From Phascolarctos cinereus (Eukaryota > Chordata > Mammalia > Diprotodontia > Phascolarctidae), in the NCBI RefSeq assembly GCF_002099425.1, contig NW_018344260.1, positions 2,276,501 to 2,340,500 of the forward strand: a stretch of 64,000 nucleotides of DNA, given 5' to 3'. Below the pieces are notes generated by a model, which did no database searches, was not told where the DNA came from, and worked only from the letters and a program-made list of their open reading frames with translations. Position numbers and translations under genes: made by a program. This document shows, one piece after another, positions 10,932-21,699 of the stretch (position 1 is its first letter; each line of letters starts with the position of its first letter).

Positions 10932-13900
10932 CTAGGAGCAAGGCAGGTGCTGTTTTAAGATTTGTCGCGTCTGCGGGGCTATCCTGTCCGGGAAGCGCAC
11001 TTTGAACTCCACTATGAGGTCGCCCCGCTGGGTGGGCACTTTAGGGAAGGGCAGCCCCTCCCCACGTAGTCTCTTCACAGTGCCCGGCTTGATGACATCA
11101 TTGCAGGGTAGGGGGATAACTCGGCCATCGATGGTGGGAATGTTCACAGTGCAGCCACACAGCGCCTGGGGAGGAAGGAGAATGAAGGCGAGATGGAGAG
11201 TGGAGGCGACAGAAAGAAGGGGGTACTAATTTCTGAAGGACTGTGAGGAATGGGAATGGTACCCTCTACAGCTTTTCTGCATTGGGAAAGGGAAGCAAAT
11301 AGGGGAAAGGTGGGGTGAGGGAAGTGGTTATAGACCCTAGCCATCAGAGAATTGGGGGACTTAGGGAGAACCTCCTACCCGCGACCATCCCACACCAGCC
11401 TCTGGCTCGGGAGTCCCGGACGAGGTCCCACCCTACCTCCTTGAGGCTGATTAGGGCACTGTAGACCACGTTGGTCCCGTCTCGTCGGAAGTGGGCATGA
11501 GGCTTATCCTTAAGTACAAAGACTATGTCGGCGGGGATGTTGTCAGGCGTGGCGTCGCCCTCTTTGGGAAAGGTGATCTTGGTACCCTCTTTCCAGCCCC
11601 GCTTGATGACGATGTGTAGGATCTTGTCCTCCGTACGAACGGTCCGTCCGTCGGGATTGAGGCGCCTCCGGGTGATCTTCATGCGCTTAGTGGAGCCGTG
11701 GTAGACCTCTTCTAGGGACACTCGAAGCTCATGCACTACAGGAGGATCCTGCACCTTTCGCCGGGGGTGCAGGGACTCCTGAGGTCGCCTGGGTCCTCCA
11801 CTCAACCCATTGAAACCAAAGCGGCCGAAGGCACCAAATGGGTCGTCATCTTCGTCCACATCCATGTCGTCTGGGTCGAAGCCGTTGAAGGGCCGAGTGG
11901 TACGACTGCTGGCGAAGAAGATGTCGAAGGGGTTGGAGCCGCCGAAGAAGGAGGCGAAAGTAGCGTGGGGGTCGCCATGGAAGGTGTAGTGGAAGGAGCC
12001 CCCAGAGCCTCCAGAGCTGCCACCACCGGTCTTCAGGCCTGGGCAGGGAGGGGGGATGGAGTGGAGGGGAGGTAAGGACAAAAAAACACCCTCCAGTCTC
12101 GGGTCTGGCCCTCTTACCTACCCCCACCCCCATCCCCTAAACAGGTGCCTAGGAAGGGAGAGGTTTGCTCCTAAGAGCTACCTGATACTCACTGCTGGCT
12201 CTCTGGATATTTTAACCTCCCCCTTCTCTTGAAAAAGACTGCTGGGGAAAGGTTGGCAGCTTACTGCTTTGTGCCAATGGAGAGAATAACATCTGGTTTT
12301 GAGAATAACAATAATCCCCCCCCCCATCTCTATAGCAGGTCCTTATACACTCATTATTTAGTCTGATCCACCTGAGGCTCGGAGAGCTGAAATGATTTGA
12401 TCAAAGTAACCCAGCAAGTAAGCATAGGATTAAAACCTACTTCTGACAACTATATGATGCTCTGTGAACCACATTAACTCTCATGCCCTTCAAATAGCTC
12501 ATAGTCCTTTCTTCAGGTCCTTTCCTGGCTGAGAAATGGAACCTCAGAGGCTGAATGTTGTCTCTGATTCATACACTAAGAATTAGGAAAAATAACTCCT
12601 AGATTCTTGCTTAGCCCTTAGGAGAAGAGGACATTCACTGGCCACGAAGTGGATGAAGTGGGTGATGGTGGTAATAGAGAATCCAGAAAAGGTCCGTGGT
12701 AATCCACAAGGGTTGCTGGTGGACTTTCCCCACTCCCAACGGCAACCAAGGGTAGGCAAGGTGGGTAGCTATGGTGAAACCCAAGGGAGGTCACATGAGG
12801 GACACTTTTTGGTGGCTGATATTTTGAGGGTTTTTTTTTTAGTAAAAGCAGATTTTTTTAATGTCTGAAAATTCCACTCTCTATAGCAGCTAGGTATTTA
12901 TTTTGTGATAAGTGGCATGTGTTACAGTTACAGTGGAGGCTCAAAGCTTCTGGTGAACAGTAACACAAAAGGGGAAGCAATTTTCAAACACTGCCTAGGG
13001 CACACAAAAGGCTTCTAGCAGCTCTGTACTCATCCCACCCCCTCCCCAACAGTGGGAGCCAGATTGAGATATGACTGGTGAGGAAGACCAACCCTCCTCC
13101 CTCTCCTGTCCCTATGGGGGAAGCTTCAGGGCCCAGAGGAAGAAACAAGCTGAATATATTCATGAGCATAGAAAGGAGGAATACTTTTTCTGGAGGTTTC
13201 CAAATGCTGCCCATGGCCCCATACCAAGTGCCTGAATGGCAAAATGGCATTATTAGGACTTTTTACTCCCACATGCCATGGGACCCAACTGGGAAGTCAA
13301 AGGCTGCCTATCCCCCTTTGAAATTTCATTCCTCACACTGGCTTCAGAGTGGTAGAGATTGGATTTTCTTTGGAGCCTTTCACCTGGAGTTCCCAGCAGG
13401 CTTACTGCACTCTTCTTACTCTCATCTCCTCCCATCCCCCTCTCCCGCAAGGCAGAGCCCAAATTAGCCTGTTACTTCCCTGGCAAAGACTTGAGGGTCA
13501 TGAGGACAGGTTTAGGTTTCATTTTTTGGGAAGGAATCAAGGTTGGGGGCTCTTGGATCAAGGTAGTAAAGGCTTCAACCTCCCCATGGGATTCCCAATA
13601 GGGCCCCCTCACCCAGCGGGCTGGGAACAGGCTGTCCTCAGCCGTTCACAGCTCACAGCTCCTGGTCTGTCTGCACGACAGGCTTCTTGTGGGGGTGGCT
13701 GTGGAGGAGGCAGCCTGGAATGGCAGCCAGAAATACTACCAGCCTCTGGCACTCTGGCAGACTAGGGTATGTGGTATTCACTGTTTTAGTCCAGCACCTC
13801 CCCCTAGTCCTTGAAGGAGAGTCAGCATATCCAAAGAGGATAGGTAGGGGTGAAAAAAGGTAGAGAGCAAAGAGCGGCTAGGTCCATAGACTTTTCCGTA

Positions 13901-16900
13901 GTCACTGTCTCTTCAGGAACAATGACTTCTGCCTCTGACCTTAATCCCTGGTATGCTATAAGCCATAGGGACCCGCTGGTCAAACTTGGTAACCGAAGGG
14001 GAGAGAGGTGGGAGGCCCCTTCCCCCTTCCCTTTCTACCCAGGGCAGCTGGACTTTTGCCTAGGTCAGGACCCTGAAGTGGATGCAATTCTTGGGTTTGG
14101 CCACATGGTGGTTCATGGACTGTACACCCCAACACTGGAGTCAGGCCAGAAATCAGATTAAAATGTAATTGGAAAATACTTAAAATAAATAAAAAAAAAC
14201 AATAAGAGATGGATAGTATTTCATTTTAAAACAGTCAATTTGTGACCTGCAGGGACAGGGATCCTTATGCATGGATTAGCGGCTCTGTATCTATTTGAGT
14301 TGGACACCTCTGTTGTACACTACCTTGCTCTGGTATCCCTGCGAACTTTTTGGATATTCTGGGAGACTCCTGGTGATTCAGAGAAAGGTGGTGAGTCTAG
14401 GAAGGGAGTGTCCAAAGGACTGGGAGAAGGAGGTAGGCAAGGGGAAAGGGGAGGGCAGAGAAAGGAAAGGAAGGTTCCTCTTGGGGAGGGCAGCCCTAGG
14501 CTCTGCTTGAGACAGTGTTGTCTTAATATAGCCTAACAGGTGCCTGTTGCTGGCACTGTGGGGCCCTGAAAAGGAGGACCAGAATTAGCAGCTACATCAT
14601 GCTTATGGGATTTGCTAAGAGGTACTGCCAGGGCCACTCTTCTTCAGCTTTATTTGGGCCTTTCCTACTCCCTGATATAAACCTGCTATCCTGCTCTTGG
14701 CTACCCCATGCCCTGACGGCATGATGCCAATTATAATCTCTACCTCCCCAAGACAGTAGCAGGGGTGCTCTGGAATTGTTGAGTAGACAGACACTCCCTG
14801 ATAACACCATCCTTTAATTTAGAAAAGAAAAATGTGGTTAGTCCTGGCTGTCACACTCCAGCCTTGGTACTAGCAGTGACTCTCAGTTCCTATTTGACTC
14901 TGGCAGGCAGGCAGGCAGATTGCTTCGCTTAGGATCTCAGGTGCCCTTGGTCCCTGGGTCTGCTGGATACTGGGCTAGAGGCCACATCTTTCACTCTTCC
15001 CTTGGCCCCAGTCTGTTTATATAGAGGCCTTCAGAGGCTAAAACTCTATGCTGATGAATACAAATGTTATGTGCCTTTCCCCATTTTCCCATCCAATGAG
15101 GCAGCACTGACTTCAGGGATGGCCTAATAAGGCTGGGAGAAGAGGTGTTTTCAAGACTGGCAGAAGAATCCCAAAGCCCAGGCATTATAGTGGCTATATC
15201 CTATGTCTTACCTCTGTGCCTGTGTTATGTGTGGCCTTAAATTGTGAAGACTGGTCAAATGATGGTGGTGAGTAGAGAATTTAGGGGGCCCAGGGTAAAG
15301 GAAGTGGGTCCCAGGGGCCTAGAATATTGAGAGGAGTAGCTGTTTTCCTTTGCTATTATTGAGAATCTTTACCCTCACCAGTCAAAGCCAGGGTGCAGAA
15401 GGAGTCAGGCTCAGGGAAGGAATGAGGCAGCCTTCCTCCTGACCCTTTCCTCAGCCTCAGCACCCAAATGGCAGTGCCTCTGCCCTGCTGCTACAGAGCT
15501 CAGAAGGAACTGGGTCACATAGTTCTCTGCAGTGAGAACAGGCATCATTCACCCACAGGGCTGCCCTGGGCCAAGTGCTGAGGAGCTGAGGGCCTTCTTA
15601 CCTTCTTCTCCATACTGGTCATAAACGGCTCGTTTCTTGGGGTCGCTCAGCACATCATAAGCCTCTGCAATCTCCTTAAACTTCTCCTCAGCACTGGGCT
15701 CTTTGTTCTTGTCTGGATGATACTTCAGGGCCATCTTCCGATATGCTTTCTTGATCTCATCTTCATTGGCTCCAGACTGGATACCCAGAATCTTATAATA
15801 ATCCTTTCCCATTACAGCAACTGGACCAGTACTGGCCTCCTTGTTCCTGAAAGAAGCCCATGGCCAAATCTAAAATAGCCCCTTTCATACACCTGCTCTG
15901 ACCTCCCCCTTGATTTTACCCTTCCTTGGACAAGTCTCCTCTCTTGGCCTCAGTTTCTTCATCTATAAAATGAGAGTTGGGCTACATGAATAAAGTTCTT
16001 TAGAATCAGACCCTGAGGCCTAGGAATATGAACTCACTTCCAAGGTCACCTAGCTCCTTAGTGGTAGAGCTTTCCTGCTCTAAATTTTAACTTTCATAAG
16101 CTCTCCCCACCATCATCACAATCACTTGGCCCTTTCCAGTTCAGGGACTGAATAGAGCATTTTTTGGCTTTAGCCCCTGAATTCCAGAAGCTGGAAAGTG
16201 AGGAGGCTGTGGCCTACTTTGTGGGGCCCAGCTGAGACCTGATTCATTAGTCAAGCCTTAGAGTTGTCCAGATCAAAGGCATCTGTTGTGTGCCAGTGCC
16301 TCAAAGGCATCTCTCCACTGAATTTCTAGACAACCAGCTGATAGAATAGGGTAGGAAGTTTAGTAAGGTTATACAGGGCAACATTTAGTTCCCACAAACT
16401 GCTGGGGAGTGAGAGAACAGTGGCTAATACTGTTGAATGGGTATACCTAACTTAGTATTAAATTTGGCTCACACTACACAGGGACAGGAAATGAAGGGAA
16501 GGTACCCTGAGCTAGGTTGTCACAGCAATGCTGTGGCCCCCAGGGAGATGCACCTATCTGGTGGATGAATGAAGGAATAAACTGATTGATGGCTGGACTG
16601 AAAGGGTAGATGGTCTTTGCTCAATACTGGAACTTTAGCATGGTTTTGTGAGAATATTCTTCTCTCAAAAGCCTCCTGGGGGAAGAGGCATATAGGCTAC
16701 CCCTGAGCTAGGCAGTTGTCTTGGTAAGTTAGGCCAAGGGTGCAAGAGATCCCAGGGCCTCTCTGCCATTGGTTTCTGTTCTAGTCTGCTCATTCCCAAC
16801 TTCACATTCATATGTGATTTGATCCCTACAAGTCCATGAAGACAGGATGAGTCACAGCCCCTGGCAAAAGAACTAGGAAGTTCTGTCTCCATCAGTATGA

Positions 16901-19344
16901 GGATCAATTCCCTACCCTAAGGTAGCACTTCAGTTCACTCACCATTCCACCCTTTTGCCCCACAATACACATACAGTAGGCATAATTCTGAAACAGAGGC
17001 AACCTGGGAGAGGCAGAGTTCCTTTCCCCTCCTATTCTGGCCCCATTTGTTTGCAAGCCTATCCTTTACCTAATGCTAGAGGGGACTCCTGACATCCCTT
17101 CCCTCCTGTTTCAGACATCTTGCCCTGTGAAGCTGGCCTATCCAGGTTCATTTCCAACCTTCAGTGTCTACCTAGTGTGAAGTGCCAAAGCCCCAGTTCT
17201 CCCCACTGGCCTCATCTGCCAGGCCTAGATCAAGGGATATCTGGTCACAGATGGCATAGGACAGTCATAGCTCCCACTGCTCCTCACCATATGTGCATGT
17301 ATATGTGTGTGTGTCCATAGGGATGTGAACATTGTGAAGAGGAGAGGGTTTCTTCCTATTCCTGGCTGGGGCTCTGTTTGGGAAAGAGCCAAAAGCCATT
17401 CTCTGGCTCTTCTAAAGCACAGCACAATTACTGCCAATGGACAGGGCAGGGGCAGAGCCTTTCTAGCAATGCCCTGGGCCAAGGCCATAGCCACTGCCTC
17501 TTGCCCTCATGACCTCCTACCATCAGTACTTGAAAGGGGACTCATGGAGTGGGAAGGCAAGAGGGAGACAGGGTATCAGCCCCTGTAAGCTACCTCTCAA
17601 TCAGGGAGGAGAGGAGGCAGTGTTGTTTCCAAGGTCTTGGGCTAGCAGGGCTAGAGTGACTGTAGCTCTTGCCCCCACAGTGCTGGCAGCTGCTGGGCTG
17701 ACTCATGCCTTTGGGAGCCTCTTTGTACGAAAGAGAAGCATTTATATGAACCCGGGCACCCCTCCCTCCACCAGCACGTCATGCCAAACGGCACAGCTCC
17801 CGGTGGCCCCCCACGCAACAAGCTGGGGGTTGCCATTTTGAATCACTGGCATGTGGGGGAGGTGGGGTAGGGAGGGCACACAGAAAAGAAAGTGCATCTG
17901 GGGGTGGGCAGCCATTTTCGGAAGCAGCAGTAAAATCTGAGGAGCTGACAGGGGGAGTGCTGTCATCTCTGTCCTAGCCCACATCTCTCCTTCCCCCATC
18001 ACCCAGGCCTCCCCACCCCACAGTTACTCAGGGTCTGGGTGTCATTCTCCCACCCACCAATGCCAGCTCACAGGTGAGGCATCACAACAGTTCTATGTCA
18101 AAGGACAAACAAAACAGGTTCTAATCTTGAACATCTTCATGCTGTCCCCATGTTACCTCTGCCACCAGGCTAGTTCCCTTCCTCAGAACCCAACTGCCAA
18201 ATGAGCTGGGCTCAAAAGGGCCCTTGAACCCTACCTCCAGAGGGGAGGAATAAAGGGCAGGCTTTTTTGGAAGGCCTCCCTCCAGCAAGTTTAGCATGTC
18301 TTTCCAGGCTAGCAAGTAACAGCTTAGAGGGGCCCTGCTTTCCTTTCCCATCTCCTCCACCATGTGCTCAGATGACAAAGAATCTCCAAGGCTTTGTAGA
18401 ACAAGAGTACTGGGGGTTGGTATGAAAGGAGGGAAGGATAAAATAAGATCTTTGATAAGATACTGGAGGCAGGTATGGGGAAATGAAATGAAAATGGCAA
18501 GGGCAAGGTACATGGGGATATGAAAAATGGATGTACTTTGGAATGTGGAATGTAGGGGTGTGAGATGGGGTGAAGTATGAAAGAATGGCATGACTGGAAT
18601 GATATGAATAGGAGGAATGGGGGCATGGGGAATACAGGAGTATGTTAAATATAAGGTGAGGTATGAGTAGATGAAAGATATCTGGGGGGACGAGTAGATA
18701 AGATATGGAGAGATGAATGGATGTGTAAATATAAGATATGGGGGAAGAGGGGCTATCAGAAATGGGGGACAAGGGGTTGTGAAATATTTGTGGAATGAGG
18801 GGATATGGGGATGAGGGGCTGTGAGATATGGAAGATGAAGGGATGGGAGATATCAGTAGATATGAGGACATTGAGATATGGTGAATGTGAGATATTGAGA
18901 GGATGTAAGATGGGGGGATGAGGGGATATGAGATAAAGATATTGGAGTTATGAAATCCTAAGAAATAAGGCATAGGAAGATGTGATATGAGGGAGGAAAA
19001 GGGAGATATGGGAGAATGAAATATCAGAGGATGGATATGAGATGAATGAAATACCAGAGGTAAGATAGACACTTGAGGTGAAAAATGGTGAGGTATGATG
19101 AAAGGATGAATGTCCTTCTGCCATTCTGGCAGAGGGTGAAAATACTTTTTAAAGGGACTTACCGAAACTTTACAAACCCATTCAGCGTCCATGCACGCAG
19201 TTTTAACGGCTCCAGCTGAATTTTAAACATCAAGCTGGCTAAGAAGTCTTCTCCCCAGAAGTGTGGGAAGCTCCGGAAACCTCCTCTTGTCTGGATTGGG
19301 GAAGCAGCTGGGGGTGCGCAGGACAGCCCGGTGCGCTTAAACAT
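10932..19344 (-). CDS. DNAJB5: DnaJ homolog subfamily B member 5 (HSP40 co-chaperone), spliced
   Basis: DNAJB5 is a type II HSP40 that stimulates HSP70 ATPase. In heart it joins thioredoxin and HDAC4 in a redox-controlled complex. Four coding exons, all with GT/AG borders and matching phases: 19163-19344 (alternative N-terminus), 15602-15846 (J domain, ATG at 15812), 11437-12038 and 10932-11165. From 15812 the product is exactly 348 residues, from 19230 it is 382 and from 19344 it is 420; these match the human isoform lengths I recall. The J domain carries the HPD motif (residues 32-34 of the 348 form). It is followed by a G/F-rich linker with [19 protein letters not shown], an acidic [18 protein letters not shown] stretch, and CTD I/II. 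The two redox cysteines (C274 and C276, sequence ALCGC) begin the last exon. No defect is seen. Confidence 0.97.
12039..15601 (-). other. DNAJB5: DNAJB5 intron between the J-domain and G/F exons
   Basis: About 3.56 kb bounded by a GTAAG donor (15600-15601) and a CCCAG acceptor (12039-12040). It contains one old MIR copy (about 12335-12490, minus strand) and an A-rich stretch with possible repeat-derived sequence at about 14150-14310. The rest looks unique. The frames seen in it have no family features. Confidence 0.8.
12335..12490 (-). mobile_element. MIR SINE copy
   Basis: Diverged reverse MIR: a GCTGAAATGATTTGATCAA segment with AACCCAGCAAGTAAGC corresponds to the MIR core in reverse. It lies in a DNAJB5 intron. 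Confidence 0.55.
15847..19162 (-). other. DNAJB5: DNAJB5 first intron of the long isoforms
   Basis: About 3.3 kb between the alternative first coding exon and the J-domain exon (acceptor CTTCTTTCAG, exon from 15846). It holds an old MIR fragment (about 15935-16015), a short TG run at about 17290-17315 and a long degenerate purine-rich array (about 18400-19090). The remainder is unique without coding signs. Confidence 0.75.
18400..19090. repeat. Degenerate GATATGGGG-type purine-rich array
   Basis: Many imperfect copies of GATATG, GGGGATGAGG and AGATATGGGA follow one another for about 700 bp, with a strong purine bias on the plus strand. The minus strand stays open for 274 codons (18368-19192) only because of this composition; the translation is a Ser/His/Ile/Pro-rich low-complexity string. 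Confidence 0.75.
19163..19344 (-). CDS. DNAJB5: Alternative first coding exon of DNAJB5
   Basis: This exon codes for MFKRTGLSC... (ATG at 19344) with an internal in-frame ATG at 19230 starting [18 protein letters not shown]. It ends in a GTAAG donor (19162/19161) after the first two bases of an Arg codon. The J-domain exon supplies the third base (CG|G) and then [11 protein letters not shown] before the conserved [26 protein letters not shown] is the N-terminus of a human DNAJB5 isoform as I recall it, so both longer proteins appear conserved. The upstream TTG at 19353 is not needed as a start. Confidence 0.88.
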
Positions 19345-19716
19345 GCCCAGCAATACCCCTCCTCTCTGCCCTCACCCACCTGTCCACCAGGTACTTCAAT
19401 AGACAGGTCCTCCTCAGGGCCACATGTCCTCCTCTGGCTTCCCACTGAATAGTCAGTGAATGTCAGACCTCAAAAGGGTGAGGAGGGAGAAAGGAATCCA
19501 GAGAAGCAGTCTCTTGTGTGACCACTGGCTGGCTGTATTTGAGACTATAACTGTTTGAGAGTGGGTTAGTGTGTGTGCCCGTATATGATTGTGAGTGACT
19601 GCCTGTGAGTGAGAGATGGAGAGGAGTAGCGTGGAGCTCCTCACTCACCGGGGAGAGCCTGACCCCAAATCACCAAGAACCTGCTCAATGAAGTCACTTG
19701 ACGTGCAGTGTCTCCT

Positions 19717-19726
19717 CCTTAATTGG
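19717..19726. promoter_or_regulatory. CArG box (SRF-type) upstream of the alternative DNAJB5 first exon
   Basis: CCTTAATTGG is a perfect CC(A/T)6GG element about 370 bp upstream of the 420-residue start codon. A TGACGTG element is close by (19699-19705). Sequence match only. Confidence 0.5.
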
Positions 19727-20590
19727 TCTCGGGGTGGGGCCAGCCTCAGACAAAAGGCGCTTCGGGAAGGGTGGGGGCGGGGGAACTGGTCGGCAAGAGT
19801 GTGTGTTGGGGGGGAGGCTAGGGTTCTCCCTGGATCTCCAAGTCCAACAGCCAGGGTGGGGGCACTGAATGGCTCAGTGCAGAGTGGTGATGTCACTGGG
19901 GGCTTGTGGGGGGGAGAAGGCGGGGCTGGCGGGGGAGGGGATGTTGGCGGGGGGTGCCAGCAGTGACGGGGACCGCTCCCAGCCACCCCCAGCCTGGCGC
20001 CAGCCCCCGGCTCCACCGTACCCCTTCCTCGCCCTGCCTGCCCCTCACTCCCACCCCCATTGGGAGCCCAGGGGAGGGCTCTGGGGCCCTGTCGTCTTGG
20101 GGCATGTCTTGTCTTCAATCCCCTCGGTCCTTCCTCCCCTCTTCTGCCTTCGAGCTCTCCTAGACCCCCGGCAGCTGGACACTCCAGGGTGCAACCAGGG
20201 GTCAGCAATCAGCTGTGCGGCCTGGGAGGGAGTGCCCGTGGGACTTTCCGTCCCCAGGTGGACTCGGCAGATCCTAGAACCCGAGCGGCGGCGGCGCGGC
20301 CCCGGCCCCTGGCCCCCCGACCTCGCCAGCTCTCCCAGTGGCGGCGGCGATGGCCTTCCGACCCCCTAGCCCTCCTGCAGCTCCCCGCGGCGCAGGTGCT
20401 CGGCCTCCCACCCGGCGGCAGGTCCGTTCTCTAGGCCCCCCCAGGCACCAGACCACTGATAGATACCCCCCAGAACCCTTCGGCTCCTGTATCCAGCGGC
20501 ACCTCCGGCTCCTCTTTAGCCCAGACACCCTGGCCCTGGGACCCTCCCCACCCCCTCGGCCCCCGCCCGGCCCCGGCGCGGCGCCCTCAC

Positions 20591-20800
20591 CGGTGAGAAG
20601 CTGCGGGCCCCGCCGCGGTCGGTCAGACTGAGCTTCTGTCCCGTCCTGTCCTGTCCCCTCCCCCCGGATTCACCGCTTCCACCCGGGACCGAAGCCACCG
20701 GCCGCTGACGGAGAGGGGAAGGGTGGGTGGACAGGGGGAGACCCGCCCCCAGGGCCCCGCCCCCGCGCCGGTCATTGCGCCGCTCGCCCGCCATTCAGCA
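20591..20800 (-). other. DNAJB5: Probable non-coding first exon of the 348-residue DNAJB5 transcript
   Basis: On the minus strand CTTCTCACCG is followed by a good donor GTGAGG (exon end at 20591) in the core of the CpG island, about 4.7 kb before the J-domain exon, whose ATG sits 34 nt after its acceptor. The transcription start is not visible and the right boundary is approximate. Confidence 0.45.
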
Positions 20801-21147
20801 CGGTCCTTGACATGATTGGACGGTACGGAGCGAGAAGGGGGCACGGAGAGGCGTGGGGGGACGGACGCCTACTTTCAACGGCGGCCTGCGGTCGACCCCT
20901 CGTCTGCACAAGGCTTTAATTTCAGGCTTATGACTGGAGCTCTCAGGAGTCAATCAACCACGCCTCCTAGCCTACCAGTCACGTTCATTGGTGAAGGAAC
21001 CTGAAGGTGGGATCTTCATCCGCCCTTCGATTGCATTGGTGCAAATGAAGGACTTAGCCCCGCCTCAGGCTAGTGCTGGCATTTCTCCACCAGCCCAATT
21101 GACAGGCCTTTGAGGTGGAACATGCCGGCCATCCTGCTAGTCCCTAG

Positions 21148-21162
21148 AGAACCTTCTGGAAG
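21148..21162. promoter_or_regulatory. Heat-shock element (three perfect nGAAn units)
   Basis: AGAAC CTTCT GGAAG gives three contiguous inverted pentamers (GAA, TTC, GAA) with no mismatch. It lies about 550 bp upstream of the probable DNAJB5 first-exon donor, which fits HSF1 control of an HSP40 gene. Confidence 0.65.
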
Positions 21163-21308
21163 CCTCTAACGTCACAGGCAGGACTTAAAGGGAACGCGGC
21201 TACCGTTGCCCTACGACAGCGCCTCAGACGGAGCTTTGGGGGGTGTTTTTGCCTCCTCCCCTCAAAAGAAGCATTAGCCTCTCCGGGGGATGGGGAATGG
21301 GTCGCAAG

Positions 21309-21329
21309 GCATCCTGGGAATTGTAGTCC
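21309..21329 (-). promoter_or_regulatory. ZNF143 (Staf) binding motif
   Basis: On the minus strand the sequence is ACTACAATTCCCAGGATGC, the well-known ZNF143/SBS promoter motif with at most one change. It is next to an inverted CCAAT box. Confidence 0.65.
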
Positions 21330-21474
21330 ATTGGTTGGGTTCAAGAGGTCGACGGTGACAGGAGTGGGAGTGAGGGAACTCCCCATTGACTCCGCCCACA
21401 AATCCAGCCTCAAGTTCCCCCTCCCGCCCCACCGAGATCCCACACCCCACCCAGCAGCAGCTGTACAGTAGACC

Positions 21475-21590
21475 GGGAGCTTCTTGAGGACAGTATCTGT
21501 TTCCATTTTCTTTTTCCTTCATATGTATAGTGCCTGTCGCATAGTGGGTGCTAAATAAATGTATGATGAATTGAATTGATTGGGTGACCT
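21475..21590 (+). mobile_element. L2 LINE 3' end fragment
   Basis: The GGAGCTTCTTGAGGACAG segment followed by TAGTGCCTGTCGCATAGTGG and CTAAATAAATGTATGATGAA is the terminal part of L2. It marks the left end of the long intergenic region. Confidence 0.7.
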
Positions 21591-21699
21591 GCCTGGGGAC
21601 TCAGGGAACCCATAAAGGATGAGCTTATAGTTAGGGACCTGGGAGAGAGGGTAGGGGTGAGGCTATCCCTGACTTCCACTGATGGGGTCGGCAGCTCCT

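Larger units (their letters stand above)
19640..20900. promoter_or_regulatory. CpG-rich island over the DNAJB5 5' end
   Basis: GC and CpG density rise sharply here compared with both flanks (for example GGCGGCGGCGCGGCCCCGGC at about 20287). Several frames are open on both strands only through composition. The island covers the probable non-coding first exon of the short DNAJB5 transcript and reaches the alternative first coding exon. A divergent plus-strand transcript is possible but nothing in the sequence proves one. Confidence 0.75.
20815..21335 (-). promoter_or_regulatory. DNAJB5 upstream promoter cluster: CCAAT boxes, HSE, CRE-like site, ZNF143 motif
   Basis: Upstream of the probable first exon lie inverted CCAAT boxes (ATTGG on plus) at 20815-20819, 20987-20991, 21035-21039 and 21330-21334, and a forward CCAAT at 21095-21099. 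A perfect three-pentamer heat-shock element is at 21148-21162. A TAACGTCA (CRE-like) element follows at about 21167-21174. A near-consensus ZNF143/Staf site lies at 21309-21329. Such a set is typical of CpG-island promoters of chaperone and housekeeping genes. Confidence 0.6.

Noticed and set aside
14080-14310. Possible old transposon end (ATTTGAGTTGGACACCTCTG text beside an A-rich run)
   Set aside because: It resembles a recurrent repeat ending, but I could not place it in a family or set its borders.
18368-19192. 274-codon minus-strand open frame
   Set aside because: It follows the degenerate purine array in a DNAJB5 intron. The translation is low-complexity Ser/Pro/His/Ile text without any domain.
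19616-20844. Several frames of 60-190 codons on both strands
   Set aside because: They lie in the CpG island and are open through GC composition. Pro/Arg/Gly-rich, with no family features; the only coding exon nearby is 19163-19344.
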